The notes below the pieces were generated by a model that was given only the letters and a program-made list of their open reading frames with translations, searched no databases and was not told the origin of the DNA. Of a stretch of DNA of 6,844 bases, positions 1 through 5,163 are shown one piece after another. Source of the DNA: Betaproteobacteria bacterium (GTDB lineage Bacteria > Pseudomonadota > Gammaproteobacteria > Burkholderiales > Burkholderiaceae); NCBI GenBank assembly GCA_947468785.1, contig CANIMS010000085.1, positions 1-6,844 of the forward strand, given 5' to 3'. How positions within the stretch are numbered: the first letter of the stretch is position 1; every line of letters begins with the position of its first letter. Both the position numbers and the translations under genes were made by a program.

Positions 1-151
1 CGTTCGCCAAGTTCATCATCGTGTCTTTATCAGAGAAAAACACGAGACCAAACCAAGCAGTGATTGCCACTCCAGCTGGAATCCAAATGCCAATTAAAAG
101 CAAAAAGAACATTAGCAGAATCAAAATGAGAGCGATAAAGACGATGCTCAT
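1..151 (-). CDS. dctM: TRAP transporter large permease DctM, N-terminal fragment
   Basis: This is the first 50 codons of the large membrane subunit of a tripartite ATP-independent periplasmic (TRAP) transporter; the rest lies beyond the left window edge. DctM is the ion-coupled channel of the system (about 425 residues, around 12 membrane segments in the family) and moves the substrate delivered by DctP, normally driven by a sodium gradient. The visible peptide begins MSIVFIALILILLMFF and is one long hydrophobic segment up to about residue 33, followed by WFGLVFFSDKDTMMNLAN. This fits a DctM N-terminus. The ATG at 151-149 overlaps the dctQ stop codon as ATGA, which implies translational coupling, and a GGAG sits 7 nt upstream inside dctQ. 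The assignment relies on this N-terminus and on position directly after dctP and dctQ; the conserved DctM core is not visible. Confidence 0.88.
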   Translation of the reverse strand, partial: MSIVFIALILILLMFFLLLIGIWIPAGVAITAWFGLVFFSDKDTMMNLAN

Positions 152-702
152 AACGTCTCTCCAAAGTCACCTGCTGATAAACGCTCCTCAGCCATTTGCT
201 GATAGCGAGGTTTACCGCCTTTTATCACTCTAGTCAGCTCATCGACTACAGCCAAGAAAAATATGAGGCAGCCGATTGCAGTAAAAATTTGTGGGATCCA
301 CAAGGGCACAATAATTTGCCCTTGCGAAACATCATTGAAGTCCCAGCTTTGATATACAAATAAGCTGAAGGCAGCGAGCGCAAATAAACAAAAGGCAGAC
401 ATCACCACCAAACCAATGACTTCTAGGCGCTTTCTCCACTCAGGGCCTAGCGCTCCCAAAAAGATTTCGACCCGCACAATACCGCCATGCTGAAAGGTTT
501 GACCCAGAATCAAGAACGCAGACGCAGCGCATAGCCAAGCTATCAGATCATCAGCACCCCGTAAATTCATTCCGAATTCACGCGATAAAGACATCGATAC
601 CATCAAAATACAAATACTAAGAATACATAAGGCCGCCAATGCGGCGGCCCCTTGCATCAGACCATCTAAAAGACGGCCATAAAAACTTCGTGATGCTTTC
701 AT
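148..702 (-). CDS. dctQ: TRAP transporter small permease DctQ
   Basis: This 184-residue integral membrane protein is the small permease subunit of the TRAP transporter; it partners DctM in the inner membrane and is thought to help dock the periplasmic binding protein. Four hydrophobic segments can be read at about residues 17-37, 50-70, 95-117 and 131-153, the DctQ topology. Between segments 2 and 3 lies the polar stretch QHGGIVRVEIF (about 71-81), resembling the GxHVRVD-type loop of DctQ proteins, followed by a basic patch (RKR, 90-92). Length is normal for the family. The start at 702 follows the dctP stop by 5 nt. Its only ribosome-binding candidate is the purine-rich end of dctP (GAAGAA, AAGAAA), so coupled translation is likely. 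It overlaps dctM by 4 nt. DctQ is poorly conserved, so neighbours carry part of the call. Confidence 0.88.
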   Translation of the reverse strand: MKASRSFYGRLLDGLMQGAAALAALCILSICILMVSMSLSREFGMNLRGADDLIAWLCAASAFLILGQTFQHGGIVRVEIFLGALGPEWRKRLEVIGLVVMSAFCLFALAAFSLFVYQSWDFNDVSQGQIIVPLWIPQIFTAIGCLIFFLAVVDELTRVIKGGKPRYQQMAEERLSAGDFGETL

Positions 703-707
703 AAATT

Positions 708-1691
708 TTATTTCTTAAATTCTTCGATGATTTTTTGACCCTCATCACCTGCAGAACGAATCCACTCAGCAACCATAATGCGGCCTACCCTATCTAAATC
801 ATTCTTCAACTGTGGGGATGGCTTTTGAACAATCATGCCATTCTTTGCCAAGGTCTCATTAAAGCCCTTTGTTTTCTCTTCAGATATTCTGGTGCCGCGC
901 TTTTCTGCTTCAGCACAAGCTTTCAGTAAAGCAGCTTGCGTTGGCTTATCAAGAGAATCAAGTGCTTTTTGATTAATCATCAAAATATTCTTGGGCAACC
1001 AAGCATCTACTTCGTAGTAATACTTCAAGCTTTCCCAAACCTTGATATCTACTCCAGTAGCTCCTGAGGTCATCATGGAATTAATCGTTCCTGTTGCCAT
1101 TGCTTGAGCCAAATCCGCTACCTGAACAGTCACAGGCTGTGCGCCAACTATTTCAGCAATCTTAGAAGTGGCTGGGTTATAGGCTCTCCACTTCAAGCCC
1201 TTCATATCTGCGCCAGAATTAATGGGGCTCTTTGAATACAAACCTTGTGGTGGCCAAGGAACTGCATAAACCACTTTTATCCCCTGCTTTTGGAGAGCCG
1301 CATCAGTGGCGTTTTTGGATAGTTTCCAAAGTTTTGCAGATTCTTTATAGCTTGTAGCTAAGAATGGGATGGAATCTACCCCAAAAATGGGGTTCTCGTT
1401 AGCCAGCACAGAGACCAATACCTCGCCCATTTGTGCTTGACCTGTTTGGACTGCGCGTTTAATACCATTGGCTGGAAATAAGGAGCCGTTCGGATGAACA
1501 ACAATCTTCAACTTACCGTCTGTTGCTTTATCCACATCAGCAGCTAACTGCTGTAAGTTTTCTGTATGGAAATTGCTCACTGGGTAAGCGCTTGCCAAAT
1601 CCCATTTAGTCTGCGCATTCACGCTGAAAGCAAAAGTGCCCATCAAGGCAACAATCCAATACCTCGATTTTCTGAATAAACCATCACTCAT
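708..1691 (-). CDS. dctP: TRAP transporter substrate-binding protein DctP
   Basis: This 327-residue periplasmic solute receptor of the DctP family captures a substrate, usually an organic acid, and hands it to DctQ/DctM. Residues 1-26 look like a Sec signal peptide: basic RKSR, a hydrophobic core (WIVALMGTFAF) and a likely cleavage after SVNA, leaving mature QTKWDLAS. The family's carboxylate-binding arginine is probably R169 in GLKWRAYNP, placed as the Arg of the usual GxKxR motif; after it come VGAQPVTVQVADLAQAMATG (183-201) and the TSGATG segment (208-213), which correspond to the conserved ligand-cleft and hinge region. Length is typical. The start is supported by an AGGAG at 1702-1698, 6 nt from the ATG. 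It is the first gene of dctP-dctQ-dctM. Substrate cannot be read from sequence: C4-dicarboxylates are the classic ligand, but many TRAP receptors bind other keto, hydroxy or aromatic acids. Confidence 0.93.
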   Translation of the reverse strand: MSDGLFRKSRYWIVALMGTFAFSVNAQTKWDLASAYPVSNFHTENLQQLAADVDKATDGKLKIVVHPNGSLFPANGIKRAVQTGQAQMGEVLVSVLANENPIFGVDSIPFLATSYKESAKLWKLSKNATDAALQKQGIKVVYAVPWPPQGLYSKSPINSGADMKGLKWRAYNPATSKIAEIVGAQPVTVQVADLAQAMATGTINSMMTSGATGVDIKVWESLKYYYEVDAWLPKNILMINQKALDSLDKPTQAALLKACAEAEKRGTRISEEKTKGFNETLAKNGMIVQKPSPQLKNDLDRVGRIMVAEWIRSAGDEGQKIIEEFKK

Positions 1692-1697
1692 TTCTAT

Positions 1698-1702
1698 CTC
1701 CT
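1698..1702 (-). promoter_or_regulatory. Shine-Dalgarno of dctP
   Basis: AGGAG on the minus strand lies 6 nt upstream of the dctP ATG. It is the clearest ribosome-binding site of the TRAP operon and fixes its first start codon. Confidence 0.8.
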
Positions 1703-1732
1703 AGCGAGTCTTTGTGAAAAGTGTCTGAAACT

Positions 1733-1749
1733 TTAGTACTTAATACTAA
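1733..1749 (-). promoter_or_regulatory. Inverted repeat upstream of dctP (possible operator)
   Basis: A perfect dyad has 6-bp arms TTAGTA and TACTAA separated by 5 nt. It overlaps the stop codon of the HIT gene and lies about 40 bp upstream of the dctP start. The arms are AT-rich and no T-tract follows, so it is unlikely to be a terminator. Its position fits an operator for the TRAP operon, and carboxylate uptake operons are often controlled by GntR, LysR or IclR regulators; no such regulator gene is in the window. I see no clear -35/-10 pair in this 54-bp gap, so read-through from the HIT gene may contribute to dctP expression. Confidence 0.35.
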
Positions 1750-2183
1750 TATAAACGAGAAATTAGCCCTCGAATCGCGCCTGGGAGCTCAAGCGCAGCC
1801 TCCTGGCGATTCTTTAGCGTGGAACTGGGGGTTTCCTGGGTCCTTGCAGACCAAGCCGAGCCTGGAAAGAAAGCATCGTCTGTAAAACGAGGAATCACAT
1901 GCCAATGAATGTGAGGCACCATATTCCCAAGCGCGGCAAGATTCACTTTAGTGGGCTTCATTACCTGCTGGATGGCTTCCTCCACAACAAAAACCAAATT
2001 CATGAGATGTTCTCGTTCACCATAACTCAGATCAGTCATCTCTGAAACATGCTTATTCCAGATAACGCGGCAAAATCCAGGCAAGTCAGCATCATTAACG
2101 GCGATGATCCGACAGTCATCACCGCGCCAAATTAATTGGCCCTCTTCAGGCTTTTGATCTGCACACAGTACGCAATTCGTCAT
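1746..2183 (-). CDS. HIT family nucleotide hydrolase/transferase
   Basis: This 145-residue cytoplasmic protein belongs to the histidine-triad superfamily, whose members cleave nucleotide phosphoramidates, dinucleoside polyphosphates such as Ap4A, or related NMP conjugates through a covalent His-NMP intermediate. The signature His-x-His-x-His is complete: H91, H93 and H95 in PHIHWHVIPR, with H93 the expected nucleophile. GNMVP just before it completes the usual bacterial catalytic segment. C4 and C7 near the N-terminus form the CxxC pair found in many zinc-binding HIT proteins. Length is normal. The substrate is not predictable. The start at 2183 is the only sensible ATG, since the CxxC follows directly, but no Shine-Dalgarno lies upstream (see the promoter entry at 2190-2218). 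A terminator ends 20 bp before the ATG, so it is probably transcribed separately from aceA. The TRAP operon begins 54 bp downstream. Confidence 0.93.
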   Translation of the reverse strand: MTNCVLCADQKPEEGQLIWRGDDCRIIAVNDADLPGFCRVIWNKHVSEMTDLSYGEREHLMNLVFVVEEAIQQVMKPTKVNLAALGNMVPHIHWHVIPRFTDDAFFPGSAWSARTQETPSSTLKNRQEAALELPGAIRGLISRLY

Positions 2184-2189
2184 GGTAGG

Positions 2190-2218
2190 AATGTAAACGA
2201 AAACGGCATCTAAGTCAC
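2190..2218 (-). promoter_or_regulatory. Candidate promoter of the HIT gene, predicted leaderless start
   Basis: On the minus strand GTGACT (2218-2213, four matches to TTGACA) and TACATT (2195-2190, four matches to TATAAT) are separated by 17 nt. The seventh base after the -10 box is the A of the HIT ATG, so transcription would begin at or next to the start codon. That would explain why no Shine-Dalgarno is present. The -35 box lies in the loop region of the aceA terminator hairpin. Both hexamers are mediocre, so this is a hypothesis. Confidence 0.35.
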
Positions 2219-2242
2219 CCTTGTGAGGTTATTTAGATGCCG
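2200..2242 (-). terminator. Intrinsic terminator after aceA
   Basis: Read on the minus strand, a perfect 10-bp stem (CGGCATCTAA with TTAGATGCCG) encloses about 19 nt and is followed at once by TTTTCGTTT. This is the classic hairpin plus U-tract and lies about 48 bp after the aceA stop. It would separate aceA transcripts from the HIT gene, whose ATG begins only about 16 nt after the first T-run. The loop is longer than usual and can form a small inner ACC/GGT helix that extends the structure. Confidence 0.8.
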
Positions 2243-2243
2243 C

Positions 2244-2264
2244 AGCAGTATTGGTGCTACTGCT
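2244..2264 (-). repeat. Second hairpin in the aceA 3' untranslated region
   Basis: A perfect 7-bp inverted repeat, AGCAGTA and TACTGCT around a 7-nt loop, lies one base before the terminator stem in transcript order. It has no T-tract. It could be an accessory 3'-end structure protecting aceA mRNA from exonucleases. An alternative pairing of CAGTA (2246-2250) with TACTG (2267-2271) is possible. Confidence 0.55.
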
Positions 2265-2289
2265 ATTACTGACTACTTAGGGATTCTCA

Positions 2290-3588
2290 TTAGTGGAACT
2301 GCTCTTCTTCAGTGGAACCCGTTAAAGCCGTTACAGAGGATTTGCCACCTTGGATAACTGTCGTTACATCATCGAAGTAACCAGTTCCAACTTCCTGTTG
2401 ATGCGAAACAAAAGTGTATCCACGATCACGAGCAGCAAATTCTGGCTCTTGAACTTTCTCAACATAGGCAGTCATACCGCGCTTAGAGTAGTCCTGCGCC
2501 AAGTCAAACATGTTGTACCACATAGAATGAATGCCTGCGAGAGTAATGAATTGATACTTGTAACCCATCGCACCCAATTCACGCTGAAACTTAGCAATCG
2601 TTGCATCGTCCAAGTTTTTCTTCCAATTGAACGATGGTGAACAGTTATAAGCAAGCATCTTGCCAGGAAACTTCGCACGAATTGCTTCCGCAAACTTACG
2701 CGCAAACTCAAGATCAGGTGTACCGGTTTCACACCAAACCATATCTGCGTAAGCAGCGTAGGCCAAACCACGGGAGATGGCTTGATCCAAGCCCTTGCGA
2801 GTCTTGTAGAAGCCCTCTGGGGTGCGCTCACCCGTCAAGAACGGTTTGTCATTCTCATCATAGTCAGAGGTTAATAGGTCCGCAGCCTCAGCGTCAGTAC
2901 GCGCTAAGATGATGGTTGGAACACCCATTACGTCAGCAGCTAAGCGGGCAGAAACCAACTTTTGCACTGATTCTGTGGTCGGCAACAAAACCTTACCGCC
3001 TAAGTGACCGCACTTCTTTACCGATGAAAGTTGGTCTTCAAAGTGAACGCCAGCCGCACCTTGTTTGATTAAGGCTTTGCTCAATTCAAACGCATTGAGT
3101 ACGCCTCCAAACCCCGCTTCTGCATCAGCAACGATCGGAGCAAAGTACTCGATATAACCCGGATCACCCTTATTAATTCCTTTTGCAGTTTGAATCTCAT
3201 CAGCGCGTTGAAATGAGTTGTTGATACGCTCAACCATTTTAGGAACTGAATCTACTGGATAGAGTGATTGATCTGGATACATCGCTGCATAAGAGTTGCC
3301 GTCAGCAGCAACTTGCCAACCGGATAAGTAAATTGCCTGAATACCCGCTTTCACTTGTTGCATTGCCTGACCACCAGTTAATGCACCCAAACAGTTTACG
3401 TAAGCTTCGTTGTTTACCAGCTCCCATAATCTTACAGCGCCATGCTTAGCTAAAGTATGTTCAATCTTCAATGAACCGCGCAAACGCACTACATCCTCTG
3501 CGGTATAGCCACGCTTAATGCCTTTCCAACGTGGATTGGTATCCCAATCTTTTTGTAGTGCTGCGATTTCTGCCTTGCGATCTGCCAT
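2290..3588 (-). CDS. aceA: Isocitrate lyase
   Basis: Isocitrate lyase splits isocitrate into succinate and glyoxylate, the committing step of the glyoxylate shunt that lets cells grow on acetate, fatty acids and other C2 sources. The 432-residue protein has nearly the length of E. coli AceA (434). The catalytic signature KKCGH is at 191-195 with the active-site cysteine C193. The Mg-binding acid is probably D155 in ADAEAGFGG, and the substrate-binding loop [10 protein letters not shown] is at 315-324. SGWQVAAD (89-96) and the Trp/Glu segment VWCETGTPD (284-292) are also typical. Active-site residues all look intact. The start is set by a GGGAG 6 nt upstream. It is monocistronic in layout: 273 bp from the MFS gene above and a terminator below. 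Neither malate synthase nor isocitrate dehydrogenase kinase lies beside it, so aceB/glcB must be elsewhere if the shunt is complete. Confidence 0.98.
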   Translation of the reverse strand: MADRKAEIAALQKDWDTNPRWKGIKRGYTAEDVVRLRGSLKIEHTLAKHGAVRLWELVNNEAYVNCLGALTGGQAMQQVKAGIQAIYLSGWQVAADGNSYAAMYPDQSLYPVDSVPKMVERINNSFQRADEIQTAKGINKGDPGYIEYFAPIVADAEAGFGGVLNAFELSKALIKQGAAGVHFEDQLSSVKKCGHLGGKVLLPTTESVQKLVSARLAADVMGVPTIILARTDAEAADLLTSDYDENDKPFLTGERTPEGFYKTRKGLDQAISRGLAYAAYADMVWCETGTPDLEFARKFAEAIRAKFPGKMLAYNCSPSFNWKKNLDDATIAKFQRELGAMGYKYQFITLAGIHSMWYNMFDLAQDYSKRGMTAYVEKVQEPEFAARDRGYTFVSHQQEVGTGYFDDVTTVIQGGKSSVTALTGSTEEEQFH

Positions 3589-3594
3589 GTTTTT

Positions 3595-3599
3595 CTCCC
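3595..3599 (-). promoter_or_regulatory. Shine-Dalgarno of aceA
   Basis: GGGAG on the minus strand, 6 nt before the aceA ATG, is a strong ribosome-binding site that confirms the start at 3588. Confidence 0.8.
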
Positions 3600-3647
3600 A
3601 AAGTTAAACAATTGCTTCCAATATTGAGACGCTAAAGACCTTTTCAA

Positions 3648-3667
3648 GTCTTATGTCTTATATAAGA
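3648..3667 (-). promoter_or_regulatory. Dyad plus extra half-site upstream of aceA (likely operator)
   Basis: A perfect 12-bp palindrome, TCTTATATAAGA (3656-3667), is joined to a second copy of one half: on the plus strand the 7-mer GTCTTAT occurs twice in tandem (3648-3654 and 3655-3661). Three half-sites therefore lie within 20 bp, about 60-80 bp upstream of the aceA start. The arrangement looks like a dimer site plus a half-site for a second protomer, of the AT-rich type bound by GntR-like regulators. It sits where transcription would start from the promoter candidate at 3667-3694, so repression is the simplest reading. A nearby AAGAC/GTCTT inverted repeat (3635-3652) shares one arm with it. 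Confidence 0.5.
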
Positions 3668-3694
3668 GTTTAAGTAGTTAGAAAAACGATGCAA
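3667..3694 (-). promoter_or_regulatory. Candidate promoter of aceA
   Basis: On the minus strand TTGCAT (3694-3689) and TAAACT (3672-3667) are 16 nt apart, with three and four matches to the sigma-70 consensus. Transcription would start near 3660, giving an approximately 72-nt leader. The AT-rich stretch upstream (about 3701-3780) could act as an UP element or bend. The boxes are weak, which would fit an activated or repressed gene; other placements are possible. Confidence 0.35.
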
Positions 3695-3724
3695 GCGATA
3701 AATCGAAATTAATTAAAAATAATT

Positions 3725-3747
3725 AGTTATTAATATTCAATAACTTA
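3725..3747. promoter_or_regulatory. AT-rich dyad with IHF-like sequence upstream of aceA
   Basis: AGTTATT and AATAACT form 7-bp inverted arms (3725-3731 and 3739-3745) around 7 nt. An IHF-like match overlaps it at 3735-3747, ATTCAA-N4-TTA, one mismatch from WATCAA-N4-TTR, with A/T-rich DNA alongside. It lies upstream of the aceA promoter candidate, a normal place for an activator or bending protein. AT-rich DNA produces such matches by chance, so support is modest. Confidence 0.3.
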
Positions 3748-3801
3748 GAATACATTTTTTGCAATGTGGAATATATAATCACTGCTTGAAACGGAATAAC
3801 T

Positions 3802-3813
3802 CACCATATGGTG
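3802..3813. promoter_or_regulatory. 12-bp perfect palindrome between MFS gene and aceA
   Basis: CACCATATGGTG is a perfect 12-bp palindrome, notably more GC-containing than its surroundings. It lies 50 bp after the MFS stop and about 215 bp upstream of the aceA start. CACC/GGTGC arms recall the NtrC box (TGCACC-N5-GGTGCA), but the spacer here is 4, not 5, and one outer half is missing. It is a possible transcription factor site of unknown owner. Confidence 0.3.
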
Positions 3814-3839
3814 CACTGCATTTTACGCAGGGAAATAAC

Positions 3840-3856
3840 ATTTCATATTATGAAAT
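3840..3856 (-). repeat. 17-bp palindrome just after the MFS stop codon
   Basis: ATTTCATA and TATGAAAT mirror each other around a single T, giving a perfect 17-bp dyad that begins 6 bp after the MFS stop codon in transcript order. As RNA it could fold as a 7-bp stem with a 3-nt loop, followed by GTTATTT. This is a poor intrinsic terminator because it is AT-rich with an interrupted U-run. It is either a weak transcript end for the MFS gene or a protein-binding dyad. Confidence 0.4.
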
Positions 3857-3861
3857 CTGTA

Positions 3862-5106
3862 TCAGCTTGAGGAAGCTGTTTTTGGACGAATGCTAGAGGA
3901 CACCTTAAACGTGGTCAAAATGATCATGCATTGGAACAGCGCAATGCCTAAAAACAATACTCTTGGCAAACCTGCATCCATCAAGAAACCAAAGATAAAT
4001 GGCCCCACTGCTGCGCCTAGATCAATTCCGGAATACACAACGCCATACACCCTGCCCGAAACACCCTGAGGAGTTGCTGACTTAATCAAAAGATCACGTG
4101 ATGGACCAACAAGACCATACCCTAATCCAATCACAATAAATAAAACTGGGATGACATGAGGAGGCATCCAACCCGTTGCAAGCAATACGCTCATCAAAAT
4201 GCTAACTGACAAGCAAGTGGTAACGATGCGTTCAGGCGCTTGTATCTTTGCAGCCAAATATCCGCCCAGTAAAACGCCTGCAGCACTACCTAAAGCCAAT
4301 AGAGTTATAAAGTAACTGCTAACACTAATTGCGATATCGTAAATTGCATTGAGTGCACTCGGTGCAAAAGACTGCAAGCTAGACGTTGCGGCCATACTAA
4401 AGAAAAAGAAGAGCCAACAAAACCAAACTGCTGGAAGCTTTAAGAATGCAAAGGTACTTGCAGGCATGCCGCCTGGGTTAGCAGCCTGAGCAGTGGCATG
4501 ACTTTCTGCACGGCGCCCCTGAACATCATCAATCAGCTTATCTCGATTCCAATACAGAATTACTAGAACAATTACTTCTAATAAAGCAGCAGATAAAAAA
4601 GCAATGCGCCAATCGGAAAGTTGCGCGATGCCCACCATAAATGCTGGGGCAGCCGCCCATCCCAGATAACCTGTCACGCCGTGCATTGAATACGCATAGG
4701 GTAAATTGGGCGGGGAAACTTTGTGATTAATTAATGTGTAATCGACTGGATGAAATATGCCATTGCCACAGCCAGCAATCACAGCGCCCAAGATGAGCAT
4801 CCAATAGCCACTACTTTGGGAGTAAGTTAGTGCCGCTAGTGCAAGTAGACCAACACCCATAAATAAAACTGGTCTTGCCCCAATACGGTCTACCAGAAAA
4901 CCAGAGGCTGCCTGAACGCCACAAGAAACTACAAAGAACACTGACATCAGCAAGCCGAGCTCGGCATAACTTAATGCGAAAGCATCCTTCAGCCATGGGA
5001 ACATGGGCGGAAGAATTAAATGAAAGAAATGGGAGCTACCGTGAGCCAGGCTAATGAGAGCAATCACCCGGACATCACTGTAGCGCCGTATTTGCGCAAC
5101 AGTCAT
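3862..5106 (-). CDS. MFS transporter, substrate unknown
   Basis: This 414-residue inner-membrane permease belongs to the major facilitator superfamily, with about 12 hydrophobic segments split into halves by a hydrophilic loop at roughly 187-220. MFS motif A is clear after segment 2: GFLVDRIGAR at 69-78, with D73 and R78. The first helix region carries HGSSHFFH with H22, H26 and H29, followed by LILPPMFPWLKDAFALSYAELGLL. This opening resembles the fosmidomycin-resistance (FSR)-like branch, where an SHF motif is followed by a conserved LPxLFPxLK-type stretch. H119 in GIFHP and H142 in YSMHG are further membrane-embedded histidines. Assignment to FSR-like permeases is a motif-level guess; the substrate and even the direction of transport are unknown. 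The start at 5106 has no Shine-Dalgarno. clpB ends 57 bp upstream on the same strand, so read-through is possible. Confidence 0.87.
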   Translation of the reverse strand: MTVAQIRRYSDVRVIALISLAHGSSHFFHLILPPMFPWLKDAFALSYAELGLLMSVFFVVSCGVQAASGFLVDRIGARPVLFMGVGLLALAALTYSQSSGYWMLILGAVIAGCGNGIFHPVDYTLINHKVSPPNLPYAYSMHGVTGYLGWAAAPAFMVGIAQLSDWRIAFLSAALLEVIVLVILYWNRDKLIDDVQGRRAESHATAQAANPGGMPASTFAFLKLPAVWFCWLFFFFSMAATSSLQSFAPSALNAIYDIAISVSSYFITLLALGSAAGVLLGGYLAAKIQAPERIVTTCLSVSILMSVLLATGWMPPHVIPVLFIVIGLGYGLVGPSRDLLIKSATPQGVSGRVYGVVYSGIDLGAAVGPFIFGFLMDAGLPRVLFLGIALFQCMIILTTFKVSSSIRPKTASSS

Positions 5107-5112
5107 GACCCG

Positions 5113-5142
5113 AGTTTACTTGCGCAGGAAAAATCCTGCTAA
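5113..5142 (-). promoter_or_regulatory. Candidate promoter of the MFS gene, predicted leaderless start
   Basis: On the minus strand TTAGCA (5142-5137) and TAAACT (5118-5113) are 18 nt apart, each with four matches to the consensus hexamers. The -10 box is followed by six bases and then the ATG, so transcription would start at the start codon. The gene has no convincing ribosome-binding site (only GGG, 3 nt from the ATG), which makes a leaderless mRNA plausible. Evidence is limited to this geometry. Confidence 0.3.
5124..5139 (-). repeat. Short hairpin between clpB and the MFS gene
   Basis: A perfect 6-bp GC-rich inverted repeat (GCAGGA and TCCTGC around 4 nt) lies about 25 bp after the clpB stop. 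No T-tract follows on either strand, so it is not a standard intrinsic terminator. It may mark the 3' end of clpB mRNA after processing, or slow polymerase ahead of the MFS gene. Confidence 0.45.
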
Positions 5143-5163
5143 TTGCTGCAGTGCTACTAAAAA

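Noticed and set aside
21..233. A plus-strand open frame of 70 codons crossing dctM and dctQ
   Set aside because: It runs antisense through two real membrane-protein genes, has no family resemblance and no ribosome-binding site.
2350..3449. Several open frames of 61-119 codons on both strands inside aceA
   Set aside because: All are shadows of the well-supported isocitrate lyase frame and have low-complexity, non-family protein sequences.
3774..3779. Perfect TATAAT on the plus strand, possibly an antisense promoter into the MFS 3' end
   Set aside because: No acceptable -35 box lies 15-19 bp upstream, and the hexamer sits in A/T-rich DNA where it is expected by chance.
3802..3816. NtrC binding site
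   Set aside because: The arms are similar to the NtrC consensus but the spacer is 4 instead of 5, one outer half is missing, and no sigma-54 promoter is visible nearby.
4811..4996. A 61-codon minus-strand frame inside the MFS gene
   Set aside because: It is an out-of-frame shadow of the MFS coding sequence with no recognisable features.
5124..5139. Rho-independent terminator for clpB
   Set aside because: The hairpin is sound but no T-tract follows on the transcribed strand.
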